In this document: positions 6,741-14,453 of the stretch, one piece after another | Position numbering within the stretch: position 1 is the stretch's first letter | Layout: the number at the start of each line of letters is the position of its first letter | Source: Johnsonella ignava ATCC 51276 | GTDB taxonomy: Bacteria; Bacillota; Clostridia; Lachnospirales; Lachnospiraceae | Reading direction: 5' to 3' | Assembly (NCBI RefSeq): GCF_000235445.1 | Contig: NZ_JH378838.1 | Coordinates: 39,602-71,821, forward strand | Length of the DNA: 32,220 nt | Translations under genes and position numbers: made by a program | Notes under the pieces: model-generated | Told to the model about the DNA's origin: nothing | The model's database searches: none | What the model saw: only the letters and a program-made list of their open reading frames with translations

Positions 6741-6769
6741 TCGACATCCAATCTTATAAACGATATAAT
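6741..6769 (+). promoter_or_regulatory. Promoter of the DUF434 gene
   Basis: TCGACA (6741-6746) and TATAAT (6764-6769) are 17 bases apart, 42 bases before the ATG at 6812. It diverges from the ABC-operon promoter. Confidence 0.55.
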
Positions 6770-6811
6770 AAATGTAATTAGCGGTAATTAAAATATTGGA
6801 GGTACTACATA

Positions 6812-7510
6812 ATGAATGCAAAACGTGGCTATGTGCCTGAAGATGACCGAAACTTTTCACCTGAAGCTTTAAAGACCCTGCAAACAGCTTCACGCCACAT
6901 ACTATATCTGATTAATGAGGGATATGACATAAAACAGGCTTCCACATTTGTAGGAAACCATTTTTTGATCTCTGAACGCCAGCGCCTTGCAATAGTAAGA
7001 AGCCTTGCCACAGATACTCAGCTACAAAACCGACAGAAAAAACAACTCTCAATAAAGGATATTTCCGGAACTAAAGTATGGATTGACGGTTTCAACACTA
7101 TTATTACCCTTGAGATTTTTTTAAGCGATTCGATACTGCTTACAGGTATGGACGGAACAATCCGTGATTTAGCTTCACTTCGTGGAACCTACAGAATGAT
7201 CCCGGAAACATACAGGGCAATTCAAATGATGTTTGATGTTTTACAAAATGCAAATGTAATTGCAGTCAATATCCTTTTGGATGAGCCTGTTTCCAACTCC
7301 GGACGACTGAAATCCCTGATTGCGGATATAGCGGAGAAATATCCCTTTGCACTTTATATACAGCTCCTTAAAGATGTAGATCGTAAATTATATAATAAAG
7401 ACAATGTTATTACATCTGATTCCGTCATTCTGGATCACTGCAACAGCTGGATTAATCTTACAGCAGAGTGCTTAAGACTAAAAGGCAAATCAAGTCTTAA
7501 AGTATGGTAG
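6812..7510 (+). CDS. DUF434/DUF5616 domain protein
   Basis: A 232-residue soluble protein. The N-terminal part (about 10-65) carries the DUF434 pattern: DRNFSPEALKTLQTASR, a GYDI stretch, then VGNHFLISERQRLAIVR. The rest (about 70-225) matches my recollection of DUF5616, with VWIDGFNTIITLE near 88-100 and a conserved DEPVSNSGRL near 157. Biochemical function is unknown. The conserved acidic and polar residues in the second domain are compatible with a nucleotide or nucleic-acid role, which is only inference. GGAGG sits ten bases before the ATG. It is a single-gene unit between the ABC operon and bioY. Confidence 0.75.
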   Translation: MNAKRGYVPEDDRNFSPEALKTLQTASRHILYLINEGYDIKQASTFVGNHFLISERQRLAIVRSLATDTQLQNRQKKQLSIKDISGTKVWIDGFNTIITLEIFLSDSILLTGMDGTIRDLASLRGTYRMIPETYRAIQMMFDVLQNANVIAVNILLDEPVSNSGRLKSLIADIAEKYPFALYIQLLKDVDRKLYNKDNVITSDSVILDHCNSWINLTAECLRLKGKSSLKVW

Positions 7511-7633
7511 GAAAGTACTGTGATAGGAACGTAAATGTTAGAAGATAAAAAACAAATTAAGATTTTTAAGGGTTTAAAATTTTTTAGTTATTTTAATTAC
7601 ATTGAATAACCGTAATACAGGGCTGATAGTCAG

Positions 7634-7678
7634 TATTAATAGTATTAATACTATTAATACTATTAATACTATTAATTC
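7634..7678. repeat. Five tandem copies of a 9-bp repeat (TATTAATAC)
   Basis: Units start at 7634, 7643, 7652, 7661 and 7670. The middle three are exact TATTAATAC and the outer two differ in the last one or two bases. The unit is partly self-complementary, so the array can also fold back. It could vary in copy number by slippage. Confidence 0.85.
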
Positions 7679-7758
7679 TATATAAAAACAAATCAAAAAT
7701 ACTTTTTCCTCTAAAACAATTTAATTTTATTCGATATGTTTCATAGTTTTATTTTTAT

Positions 7759-7787
7759 GTTGACAATATATTTACTCTGATGTATTA
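7759..7787 (+). promoter_or_regulatory. Promoter upstream of bioY
   Basis: TTGACA is followed after 17 bases by TATTAT, which overlaps a TATAAT three bases further on. It lies about 220 bases upstream of the bioY start, leaving a long 5' leader. Confidence 0.55.
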
Positions 7788-7899
7788 TAATATAAATTTT
7801 ATTATATTCAGTTTTTATTTATATCAGGCAAAGCACCAAAACAGCTCCGTTTTATATTACCAAAAACTGTAAAATATAAAAATTACAAATATTTTTACA

Positions 7900-7961
7900 A
7901 GGATTGCAAGAAGCGAAAGTCTAACAATCCTGTATCAATAGGTGTCAAATACTTTTGACAC
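7900..7961 (+). promoter_or_regulatory. Candidate structured leader of bioY
   Basis: Two inverted repeats lie in the transcribed leader. AGGATTG (7900-7906) pairs with CAATCCT (7925-7931) around an 18-base loop. GTGTCAAA (7942-7949) pairs perfectly with TTTGACAC (7954-7961) around TACT. No T-run follows the second, so it is not a standard terminator. It may be an operator or part of a regulatory RNA; no known riboswitch class is recognised. Confidence 0.35.
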
Positions 7962-8008
7962 TCACATCATATTATTAATTTATTAAGAAACAGAGGTTTA
8001 TTGTTTTA

Positions 8009-8584
8009 ATGGAAATATCAACACCATATCATTCTTTAAAAAAGTTATCCACAAAAAAACTTGTATTTATATCACTGATGAGTGGGCTAATGTGCATACT
8101 TGCACCTGTATCAATACATATACCTTTAACACCGGTACCTGTATCGCTTGGGCTTTTTGCAGTATTTATCTGTTCATATATTCTTGAACCGGTTTCCGCC
8201 TTTTTATGTATACTTATATATATAATACTCGGATGTATAGGGTTACCTGTATTCTCAGGATTCATCGGAGGATTAAATAAAATTGCAGGACCTACAGGCG
8301 GATTTATTTTTGGATTTTTATTCACAGCTTTTATCAGTTCATTTTTTATACATAGATTTAAAGATAATTATTTTATACATTTTTTAGCCATGTTTTTTTC
8401 ACTTATACCATGCTATATACTCGGAGCCTTTTGGTTTTCACTACAGCAAAATGTATCTTTTGAAAATGCAGTAAAGGTCTGTATAGCTCCATTTTTTATA
8501 ATGGATTTTTTAAAGATTTTAGCTGCCGTATTTTTAGGCAATATATTTATAAACCGCTTAAAAAAAGCAGGAATAACTGTATAA
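8009..8584 (+). CDS. bioY: Biotin ECF transporter substrate-binding protein BioY
   Basis: A 191-residue membrane protein with about six hydrophobic segments. It captures biotin in the membrane and works with a shared ECF energy-coupling module encoded elsewhere. Family features seen are IPLTPVPVSLG (38-48), KIAGPTGGFIFGF (91-103) and the C-terminal PFFIMDFLKILAA (161-173). Length fits the family (about 180-200). The cytosolic N-terminus is slightly extended. AGAGG lies 12 bases upstream of the ATG. The stop codon lies in the loop of the terminator shared with the converging gene. Confidence 0.9.
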   Translation: MEISTPYHSLKKLSTKKLVFISLMSGLMCILAPVSIHIPLTPVPVSLGLFAVFICSYILEPVSAFLCILIYIILGCIGLPVFSGFIGGLNKIAGPTGGFIFGFLFTAFISSFFIHRFKDNYFIHFLAMFFSLIPCYILGAFWFSLQQNVSFENAVKVCIAPFFIMDFLKILAAVFLGNIFINRLKKAGITV

Positions 8585-8605
8585 TACAGTTATTCCCGCT
8601 TTTTA
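8561..8605. terminator. Bidirectional terminator between bioY and the DUF4446 gene
   Basis: A perfect 12-bp stem (GGAATAACTGTA at 8570-8581 with TACAGTTATTCC at 8585-8596) has a 3-base loop formed by the bioY stop codon. It is flanked by a run of A on the left and T on the right, so it works on both strands. The bioY C-terminal codons are part of the stem. Confidence 0.9.
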
Positions 8606-8608
8606 GCA

Positions 8609-9097
8609 TTAAACCCTTTCTTTATATCCAAGTGCCTGTTCAAGTGCTTCTTTTTCTTCTTTTCCTAAAAGTACCTCAGTCTGTCCCCTATCAACTATTT
8701 TAACATATACATAACAACCCTCTCTTGAATGTACTGAATTTATAATCAATCCCGAATTGGTATAGTCAAGTAAGGCACATGCAAAGCTTAAATCTCCACC
8801 CATTTTTTCAAAAGCATTATATCTTACGATACCTAATTTCTGATAAGAAGCCCTTTGATTCTTATTTAAAATCCTTATAGCTTCTTTATTTTCCCTATCC
8901 TCCTGCCTTAGATTCCTAAGATCTGATGCAAGACCTCTTATTATATCCTCCAGATTTTCAGCATCTCTTCCTCTCATAAAATAATCATATGATTGAAAAA
9001 GCTTTTTGCATCTTATATAAAAAATCAACAGCCCTATAATTATTAAAATATCAAAGCCAATCAGTATGTATATTATTATGCTGTTATCAATCTGCAT
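8609..9097 (-). CDS. DUF4446 family membrane-anchored protein
   Basis: A 162-residue protein with a single N-terminal membrane segment (about residues 7-27), a coiled-coil stretch rich in Glu, Asn and Arg (about 45-80) and a C-terminal domain (about 85-160). The latter contains ALLDYTNSGLIINSVHSREGCYVY, the hallmark of DUF4446. Genes of this family are often found next to parB in Firmicutes, as here; the function is unknown. The coiled coil and anchor would allow a scaffold role near the membrane, which is inference. It lies 219 bases downstream of parB on the same strand. Confidence 0.8.
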   Translation of the reverse strand: MQIDNSIIIYILIGFDILIIIGLLIFYIRCKKLFQSYDYFMRGRDAENLEDIIRGLASDLRNLRQEDRENKEAIRILNKNQRASYQKLGIVRYNAFEKMGGDLSFACALLDYTNSGLIINSVHSREGCYVYVKIVDRGQTEVLLGKEEKEALEQALGYKERV

Positions 9098-9316
9098 ATT
9101 TAAATCAAAATCCTTCCTCTATTACTTTTATAAATCATTATATCTCTCAAGCCATGTAATAAAAATGAAATACCTGATATAAATACCGGAATTATAAACT
9201 TGATGGAATACCTGATACTGCAGCTGTGCTATATTCCAGTCTTTTATTTTTTAATCTGCTGCCATTATATGTATATATTCATAATAAAAACTATAATATA
9301 TAACTTTATATAAATA

Positions 9317-10261
9317 TCAGCCTCTTATACTGTTTATAAGTTCTATAATTCTTTCAAGCTCTGCTTGAGAATAATACTCTATCTCTATCCTTCCCTTATT
9401 TTTATCTTTCCTGTTGATTCTTACCTTTGCACTAAATTTACTCCTTATTTTTTCTTCATAGTCCTTATAAAATAGCGAATAATCTCTTGTTTCCTTGCTT
9501 TCATCATCTGTTTTTTCCTGCCGTTTTTTTGCTGTTTGAAGAAGTTTTACAAGTTGTTCCACTTTTCTTACATTTAAATCTTTTTTTATTACCTCCTGTG
9601 CGGCTTGTTTTTGTAAATCTTTATCTTCAATAGACAATAATGCTCTCGCCTGACCCTGGTTTAATTTTTTCTCCGCTACAAGCTGCTGTATACTCTCATC
9701 AAGTTTTAAAAGTCTAAGTGAATTGGTTATTGCCGCCCTGCTTTTTGAAACTCTTTCCGCTATTTCTTCATGTTTTAAACCATATTCCTCCAGTAAGCTG
9801 TTATATGCCCTGGCTTCCTCTAAAGGATTTAAATCAGCTCTTTGTATGTTTTCTATAATTGATATTTCTATAGATTCCCGCTTTGAATATTCTCTTATAA
9901 CCGCAGGAATTTCCGTAAGACCTGCTTTTTGAGCTGCTCTCCATCTTCTTTCTCCTGCTATTATCTCATATCTTTCTCCATTTTTCTTTACTATTATAGG
10001 CTGTAAAACTCCGTATTGCTTTATTGACTGTGTAAGCTCATCAAGTTCTTCTTTTCTAAATTCTTTGCGGGGCTGGTTCATATTCGGTTCTATTAAAGAA
10101 ACTTTAATCATAATATCACCCTTAATACCTTCATCAGCTTTATTCATACCATCCGCTGTATTGCTGACTGAGATTTTATCATCTTCTTCAGTATTTAAAA
10201 TATTGCTTTCTCCAAATACTGCATTTAACCCCTTCCCTAAACCTCGCTTTTTTGATGTCAT
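9317..10261 (-). CDS. parB: Chromosome-partitioning protein ParB (Spo0J/Noc family)
   Basis: A 314-residue parS-binding CTPase clamp that loads at parS and spreads on flanking DNA to recruit SMC and stimulate ParA. It has the usual N-terminal RGLGKGLNAVFG motif, the ParB/sulfiredoxin-like CTP-binding domain with GERRWRAA (103-110) and ENIQRADLNPLEEA (137-150), a helix-turn-helix (about 163-190, HEEIAERVSKSRAAITNSL) and a C-terminal dimerisation segment. The ATG overlaps the parA stop by one base (TAATG), so translation is coupled. A strong parS lies 1.1 kb upstream, beside parA. Confidence 0.95.
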   Translation of the reverse strand: MTSKKRGLGKGLNAVFGESNILNTEEDDKISVSNTADGMNKADEGIKGDIMIKVSLIEPNMNQPRKEFRKEELDELTQSIKQYGVLQPIIVKKNGERYEIIAGERRWRAAQKAGLTEIPAVIREYSKRESIEISIIENIQRADLNPLEEARAYNSLLEEYGLKHEEIAERVSKSRAAITNSLRLLKLDESIQQLVAEKKLNQGQARALLSIEDKDLQKQAAQEVIKKDLNVRKVEQLVKLLQTAKKRQEKTDDESKETRDYSLFYKDYEEKIRSKFSAKVRINRKDKNKGRIEIEYYSQAELERIIELINSIRG

Positions 10262-11040
10262 TATATACCATTTCCTCCATGCGTATTATTTATAACTTCC
10301 TCTGCAAGCATTCTATATTTTTGGGCACCGCTTGATTTCGGTGCATATTCAATTATAGGCATACCATAGCTTGGAGCTTCTGCAAGCCTTATATTTCTCG
10401 GAATAACCGTATTATATATATTCTCATTTAATGATTCTTTTACATTTTCTATTACCTGACTGCTTAAATTATTCCTCGGATCATACATGGTAAATAAAAT
10501 TCCTTCAATTGTCAGTATCCTATTAAGTCTTCTTTTTACAATTTCCAATGTTTTTAACATTTGGCTTAATCCCTCAAGTGCATAATATTCGCACTGTATT
10601 GGTATAAGTACCGTATAGGCGGCGGTTAAAGCATTTATAGTCAATAAACTTAAGGAAGGCGGACAGTCAATTATGACAAAATCATATTTATCTATATTTT
10701 CCTTTATTGAATCTTTTAAAACATATTCTCTTTTTTGCATATCAAGCAGTTCTATCTCCGCTCCTGACAGATTAACATTTGAAGGTATCAAAAAGAGACC
10801 TTCTATCCTTGTTTTACATATAGTTTCATTAAAATCCGAACCATTTATGATTAGGTCGTATACCGTATTTTCAAGCTTGTTTTTTTCAATTCCAAACCCA
10901 CTTGTCATATTCCCCTGTGGGTCAAAATCAACTGCAAGGACTTTTTTGTTTTTTTCTGCCAATGCTGCGGCAAGATTTATAGCTGTTGTTGTCTTTCCTA
11001 CACCACCTTTTTGGTTTGCAATGGCTATTATTCTTTCCAT
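10261..11040 (-). CDS. parA: Chromosome-partitioning ATPase ParA (Soj)
   Basis: A deviant-Walker ATPase that, with ParB and parS, segregates origins and, in relatives, controls DnaA. KGGVGKTT (11-18) is the deviant Walker A with its signature lysine, DFDPQGN (about 39-45) the A' motif, and IDCPPSL the Walker B. The start is placed at the ATG at 11040, which has GGGGAG seven bases upstream and gives the usual MERIIAIANQKGG N-terminus of about 259 residues; an upstream in-frame start at 11097 lacks this support. It is co-transcribed with parB. Confidence 0.95.
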   Translation of the reverse strand: MERIIAIANQKGGVGKTTTAINLAAALAEKNKKVLAVDFDPQGNMTSGFGIEKNKLENTVYDLIINGSDFNETICKTRIEGLFLIPSNVNLSGAEIELLDMQKREYVLKDSIKENIDKYDFVIIDCPPSLSLLTINALTAAYTVLIPIQCEYYALEGLSQMLKTLEIVKRRLNRILTIEGILFTMYDPRNNLSSQVIENVKESLNENIYNTVIPRNIRLAEAPSYGMPIIEYAPKSSGAQKYRMLAEEVINNTHGGNGI

Positions 11041-11374
11041 TATTTTCTCCCCAGATATTATACCACTAAGTATACCATAATTTTTATGTTTTTTCATTTA
11101 ATTTTATTATTGTAATTATAATCTAAAATCATTCCTGCTTTATACCTTATACTATGTTATTTCCACAGTTCTTTATTCCGGTATTCCTCATAATATATAT
11201 TGTTTTTATGCTCTTTAAATAGACATCAACTTATCATTTGAATATATCACTGTATTTATAGATAAATACTATATTATACTTAAAATAAATATTTGTATCC
11301 ATTTTTGTTTTTATTTAAAGAGACATTCATGATTTCACAAATCTTATCTGATTAAAATAGCATCGAAGTAAAAC

Positions 11375-11420
11375 AAAACCTATAAACAATGTTTCACGTG
11401 AAACATTGTTTATAGGTTTT
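11375..11420. repeat. Perfect 46-bp palindrome containing parS
   Basis: The arms of 23 bases (11375-11397 and 11398-11420) are exactly complementary. The centre is parS, and the outer parts read AAAACCTATAAACAA and its complement. A short T-run (11417-11421) follows, so the transcript would also form a terminator-like hairpin on either strand. Confidence 0.9.
11390..11405. promoter_or_regulatory. parS centromere site
   Basis: TGTTTCACGTGAAACA is an exact match to the 16-bp parS consensus recognised by ParB/Spo0J. It is the only copy noticed in the window and lies next to parAB, about 9.6 kb from dnaA. Confidence 0.97.
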
Positions 11421-11580
11421 TGGAACTTAGTCTATCTGTACTGCAAAAATAGGATTTAATTATACTCAAATTTATTGTGCTTATGCTTATAAAATATAGA
11501 TATTTGATGTTTTTATAAAATATTAATTTTAATTATCACATTATTATTTTATCTGTATTATTATATATACATTTTTTATG

Positions 11581-11609
11581 TTATCAACATTTCCACACGG
11601 TTATCAACA
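11581..11609 (+). promoter_or_regulatory. Pair of DnaA-box-like sites away from dnaA
   Basis: TTATCAACA occurs at 11581-11589 and 11601-11609 in the same orientation, exactly 20 bases apart. This is one mismatch from the TTATCCACA consensus, and the same variant is repeated in the main origin. TTTCCACAC lies between them. Confidence 0.5.
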
Positions 11610-11783
11610 TTTTATAATATAAATTATATCCTTTAATAAATATTTTTTAATACCTGTTATACCCATTAATCGGGCTATAATATATATTATAAATATTATA
11701 TATACTTATTTTTTATGTATTAACCGATATTTCATTTCTTTTTACTTTATATAAAGTAATACATATACTTAAACCTGTATCGT

Positions 11784-12530
11784 TTACAATGGTGTTTTAG
11801 AGGCAATTCCTGCTTTTCTGGGGTATTTTTGAGGTGTTTGTCTTACTTTTTTTATTTTTACAAGACTTCTTCCTGCTTCTTCATAAGGAAGTGTAAAATT
11901 ATCTGTTAATTCAATTTTGCCCCCAAGTATTTCAAGTGCCGTCTTTGAATTTTTAATTTCCTGTAAACATTTGTCGGACTTATATGCAATAAATGTTGAA
12001 TTTATGTGGATAAATGGCAGACAGTATTCAGATAATGTGGATAAATTGGCAACCGCTCTTGAAACTACAAGTTCAAATCCATCCCTGAACCCTGATTTAA
12101 AGGCATAATCTTCCGCTCTGCCATGATATGCACTTATATTTTTTAATTTAAGCTCTTCTTTTACATCATTTATAAACTTAATTCTCTTATTAAGGCTATC
12201 AAGTGCATATATATTACACTCCTTAAATGCAAGTGCAATAGGGATTGACGGAAACCCGGCTCCTGTACCAATGTCAATTATACTGATCTTTTTATCTTTT
12301 AAAGACGGCAAGATTCTGACTATGGATAAACTATCTATAAAATGCTTAAACACACATTCCTTTAATCCCGTTATTGCAGTAAGATTCATATATTTATTTA
12401 CTTCAATAAGTTTTAAGTAAAAACTGTAAAATTTATTAATTTCATCATCATTTAAATGAAGCTCTAAAAAATCAAGACCTTCATCCATATATAGTCTGAA
12501 TTGCTTAAATTCTTCTGCTGAACCAGGCAT
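11784..12530 (-). CDS. rsmG: 16S rRNA (guanine527-N7)-methyltransferase RsmG
   Basis: A 248-residue SAM-dependent methyltransferase that modifies G527 of 16S rRNA; its loss gives low-level streptomycin resistance in other bacteria. The N-terminal helices contain YMNLTAI (47-53), the SAM-binding loop is IDIGTGAGFPSIP (85-97), and the VSRAVA motif is near 155. The ATG at 12530 is coupled to the mnmG stop (TAATG) and has AGGAGG nine bases upstream, which fixes the start. The C-terminal tail (about 230-248, ending PRKAGIASKTPL) is the usual basic end. Classic mnmG-rsmG pair. Confidence 0.95.
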   Translation of the reverse strand: MPGSAEEFKQFRLYMDEGLDFLELHLNDDEINKFYSFYLKLIEVNKYMNLTAITGLKECVFKHFIDSLSIVRILPSLKDKKISIIDIGTGAGFPSIPIALAFKECNIYALDSLNKRIKFINDVKEELKLKNISAYHGRAEDYAFKSGFRDGFELVVSRAVANLSTLSEYCLPFIHINSTFIAYKSDKCLQEIKNSKTALEILGGKIELTDNFTLPYEEAGRSLVKIKKVRQTPQKYPRKAGIASKTPL

Positions 12531-14428
12531 TATAGCCGCCTCCTGTTTAATGTTTCAAGATAAACTAAAAGTACGCTTATATCTGCAGGTGATACTCCTG
12601 AAATTCTTGAAGCCTGTCCTATACTTAAAGGCATTACCCTTGACAGTTTCTGCACAGCCTCTATACGCAGGCTCTTTACATTCTTATAATCTATATCTCC
12701 AGGTATCTTTTTACTTTCCATTTTTTTAAACAGCTTAACCTGTGCACTCTGTCTTTTAATATATCCCTCGTATTTTATATTTATATTTACCTGCTCACCT
12801 ATTTCATTATCTAATTCCGGTCTGTTTTCATCTATTTCATTAATTAAAAAATAATTAAGTTCAGGTCTCCTTATAAGATCTGCGAGTGTTACTCCATTTC
12901 CAAGCTTTGATGAAAGATTTTTTTCAAGAAAATCCTGTACTTCTTTTTTGGCACCTATATATGTGTTTTCAATTCTTTCAATCTCTTTATTTATCAATTC
13001 TTCTTTTTTAATTAATTTTTCGTATCTTTCTTTTGTAATGGTACCTATCGCATACCCTAACTTTGTAAGCCTCAAATCTGCATTATCCTGTCTTAAAAGC
13101 AACCTGTACTCTGAACGAGATGTCATCATTCTATATGGCTCGGTACTCTCCTTTGTAACAAGATCGTCAATCAATACACCTATATATGCCTGCGAACGAT
13201 CAAGTACAAACTCATCTTTTTTCATTATCTTAAGTGCCGCATTTACACCTGCCATAAATCCCTGTACTGCCGCTTCCTCATATCCTGAACTCCCGTTTAT
13301 CTGCCCTGCAGCATACAAATTTTCTATATTTTTAAATTCAAGCGTAGGGCAAAGCTGTCTCGCATCTATACTGTCATATTCTATCGCATAAGCATTTCTT
13401 ACCATCTCTGCATTTTCAAGACCTTGTATAGTTTTTATCATATCATGCTGTACATCTTCAGGAAGTGAAGATGACAGTCCGGCAAGATACATTTCATTTG
13501 TATCAATTCCTTCAGGCTCTACAAATATCTGGTGTCTTTTTTTATCCTTAAACTTCATAACCTTATCCTCTATTGAAGGGCAGTATCTGGGTCCGGTTCC
13601 TTCTATAATACCCGAATAAAGCGGTGAGCGATCAATATTTGCTCTTATTATATTATGCGTGGTTTCTGAAGTATATGTTAAAAAGCAGCTTACCTGAGGT
13701 TTTTGAATTTTATTTTTATCGGTTTCAAATGAAAATGGAATTATAGGAATATCACCCTTTTGTTCTTCCATTTTTGAAAAATCTATACTTCTTCTATCAA
13801 TTCTTGCAGGAGTTCCCGTTTTAAATCTATACATATCTATACCACATTTTTTAAGTGATGGTGTCAGGGATTTTGAAGATTTTAATCCATTAGGTCCTGT
13901 CTCCTCACTTACTTCACCATATACACATCTTGCACCTAAATATGTGCCTGCAGCAAGTATTGTACATTTTGAATTATAATGTGTACCCGATACACTAATT
14001 ACTCCGGTACATATTTTTTTGCCTGAAATTTTATCTTCCTTAATTATAATTTCCTTTATCTCTGCTTGTTTTATATGCAGATTTTCAGTATTTTCAAGAG
14101 TTTTTCTCATCTCAAGTGAATACTTTCTTTTATCTGCCTGTACTCTTAATGAGTGTACTGCAGGTCCTTTTGAAACATTAAGCATTCTTGACTGTATAAA
14201 GGTCTTATCTATATTTTTTGCCATCTCACCGCCAAGTGCATCAAGTTCTCTTACCAGATGCCCCTTTGAAGTTCCGCCTATATTCGGATTGCATGGCATA
14301 AGTGCTATTGAATCAATACTTATCGTAAATAGAACTGTTTTAAGACCAAGTCTTGCACATGCAAGTGCCGCTTCACAGCCTGCATGGCCTGCTCCGACTA
14401 TTACTACATCATATTCTTTTATTAACAA
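12530..14428 (-). CDS. mnmG: tRNA uridine-5-carboxymethylaminomethyl modification enzyme MnmG (GidA)
   Basis: A 632-residue FAD-dependent enzyme that, with MnmE, makes the cmnm5 modification on the wobble uridine of certain tRNAs. Seen are the dinucleotide-binding VIVGAGHAGCEAA (9-21), the conserved MPCNPNIGGTSKGHL region (about 43-57), AAGQINGSSGYEEAAVQG (about 370-387) and the C-terminal MnmE- and tRNA-binding domain. The start appears to be TTG (14426-14428) with AGAGG eight bases before it. It is 25 bases downstream of mnmE and overlaps rsmG by one base, so the three form one unit. Confidence 0.96.
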   Translation of the reverse strand: MLIKEYDVVIVGAGHAGCEAALACARLGLKTVLFTISIDSIALMPCNPNIGGTSKGHLVRELDALGGEMAKNIDKTFIQSRMLNVSKGPAVHSLRVQADKRKYSLEMRKTLENTENLHIKQAEIKEIIIKEDKISGKKICTGVISVSGTHYNSKCTILAAGTYLGARCVYGEVSEETGPNGLKSSKSLTPSLKKCGIDMYRFKTGTPARIDRRSIDFSKMEEQKGDIPIIPFSFETDKNKIQKPQVSCFLTYTSETTHNIIRANIDRSPLYSGIIEGTGPRYCPSIEDKVMKFKDKKRHQIFVEPEGIDTNEMYLAGLSSSLPEDVQHDMIKTIQGLENAEMVRNAYAIEYDSIDARQLCPTLEFKNIENLYAAGQINGSSGYEEAAVQGFMAGVNAALKIMKKDEFVLDRSQAYIGVLIDDLVTKESTEPYRMMTSRSEYRLLLRQDNADLRLTKLGYAIGTITKERYEKLIKKEELINKEIERIENTYIGAKKEVQDFLEKNLSSKLGNGVTLADLIRRPELNYFLINEIDENRPELDNEIGEQVNINIKYEGYIKRQSAQVKLFKKMESKKIPGDIDYKNVKSLRIEAVQKLSRVMPLSIGQASRISGVSPADISVLLVYLETLNRRRL

Positions 14429-14453
14429 TATATTTTCCTCTACCTTTTATTAA

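Larger units (their letters stand above)
7511..8008. other. Intergenic region with tandem repeats and the bioY leader
   Basis: About 500 AT-rich bases without a gene. They contain five tandem 9-bp repeats (7634-7678), a promoter (7759-7787) and a long leader for bioY with two hairpins (7900-7931 and 7942-7961). No BirA-type palindrome with GTTAAC half-sites is seen. Confidence 0.6.
11098..11783. other. Intergenic region with parS and DnaA-box-like sites
   Basis: Nearly 690 AT-rich bases between rsmG and parA without a gene. Features are the parS palindrome (11375-11420), a pair of DnaA-box-like sites (11581-11609) and long A/T stretches around 11480-11580 and 11620-11760. It carries the promoter of parA, which could not be pinned down. 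Confidence 0.7.

Noticed and set aside
7634..7678. DnaA-box or iteron array
   Set aside because: TATTAATAC does not match the DnaA box and no replication gene is adjacent.
7900..7961. Known riboswitch (c-di-GMP, THF, preQ1 and others) before bioY
   Set aside because: Conserved core sequences of these classes could not be found; left as an unidentified structure.
9098..9316. Gene or structured RNA between the DUF4446 gene and parB
   Set aside because: Only imperfect repeats (GAATACCTGATA variants) and a loose GGAATA/TATTCC stem are seen, with no frame or T-run to support a call.
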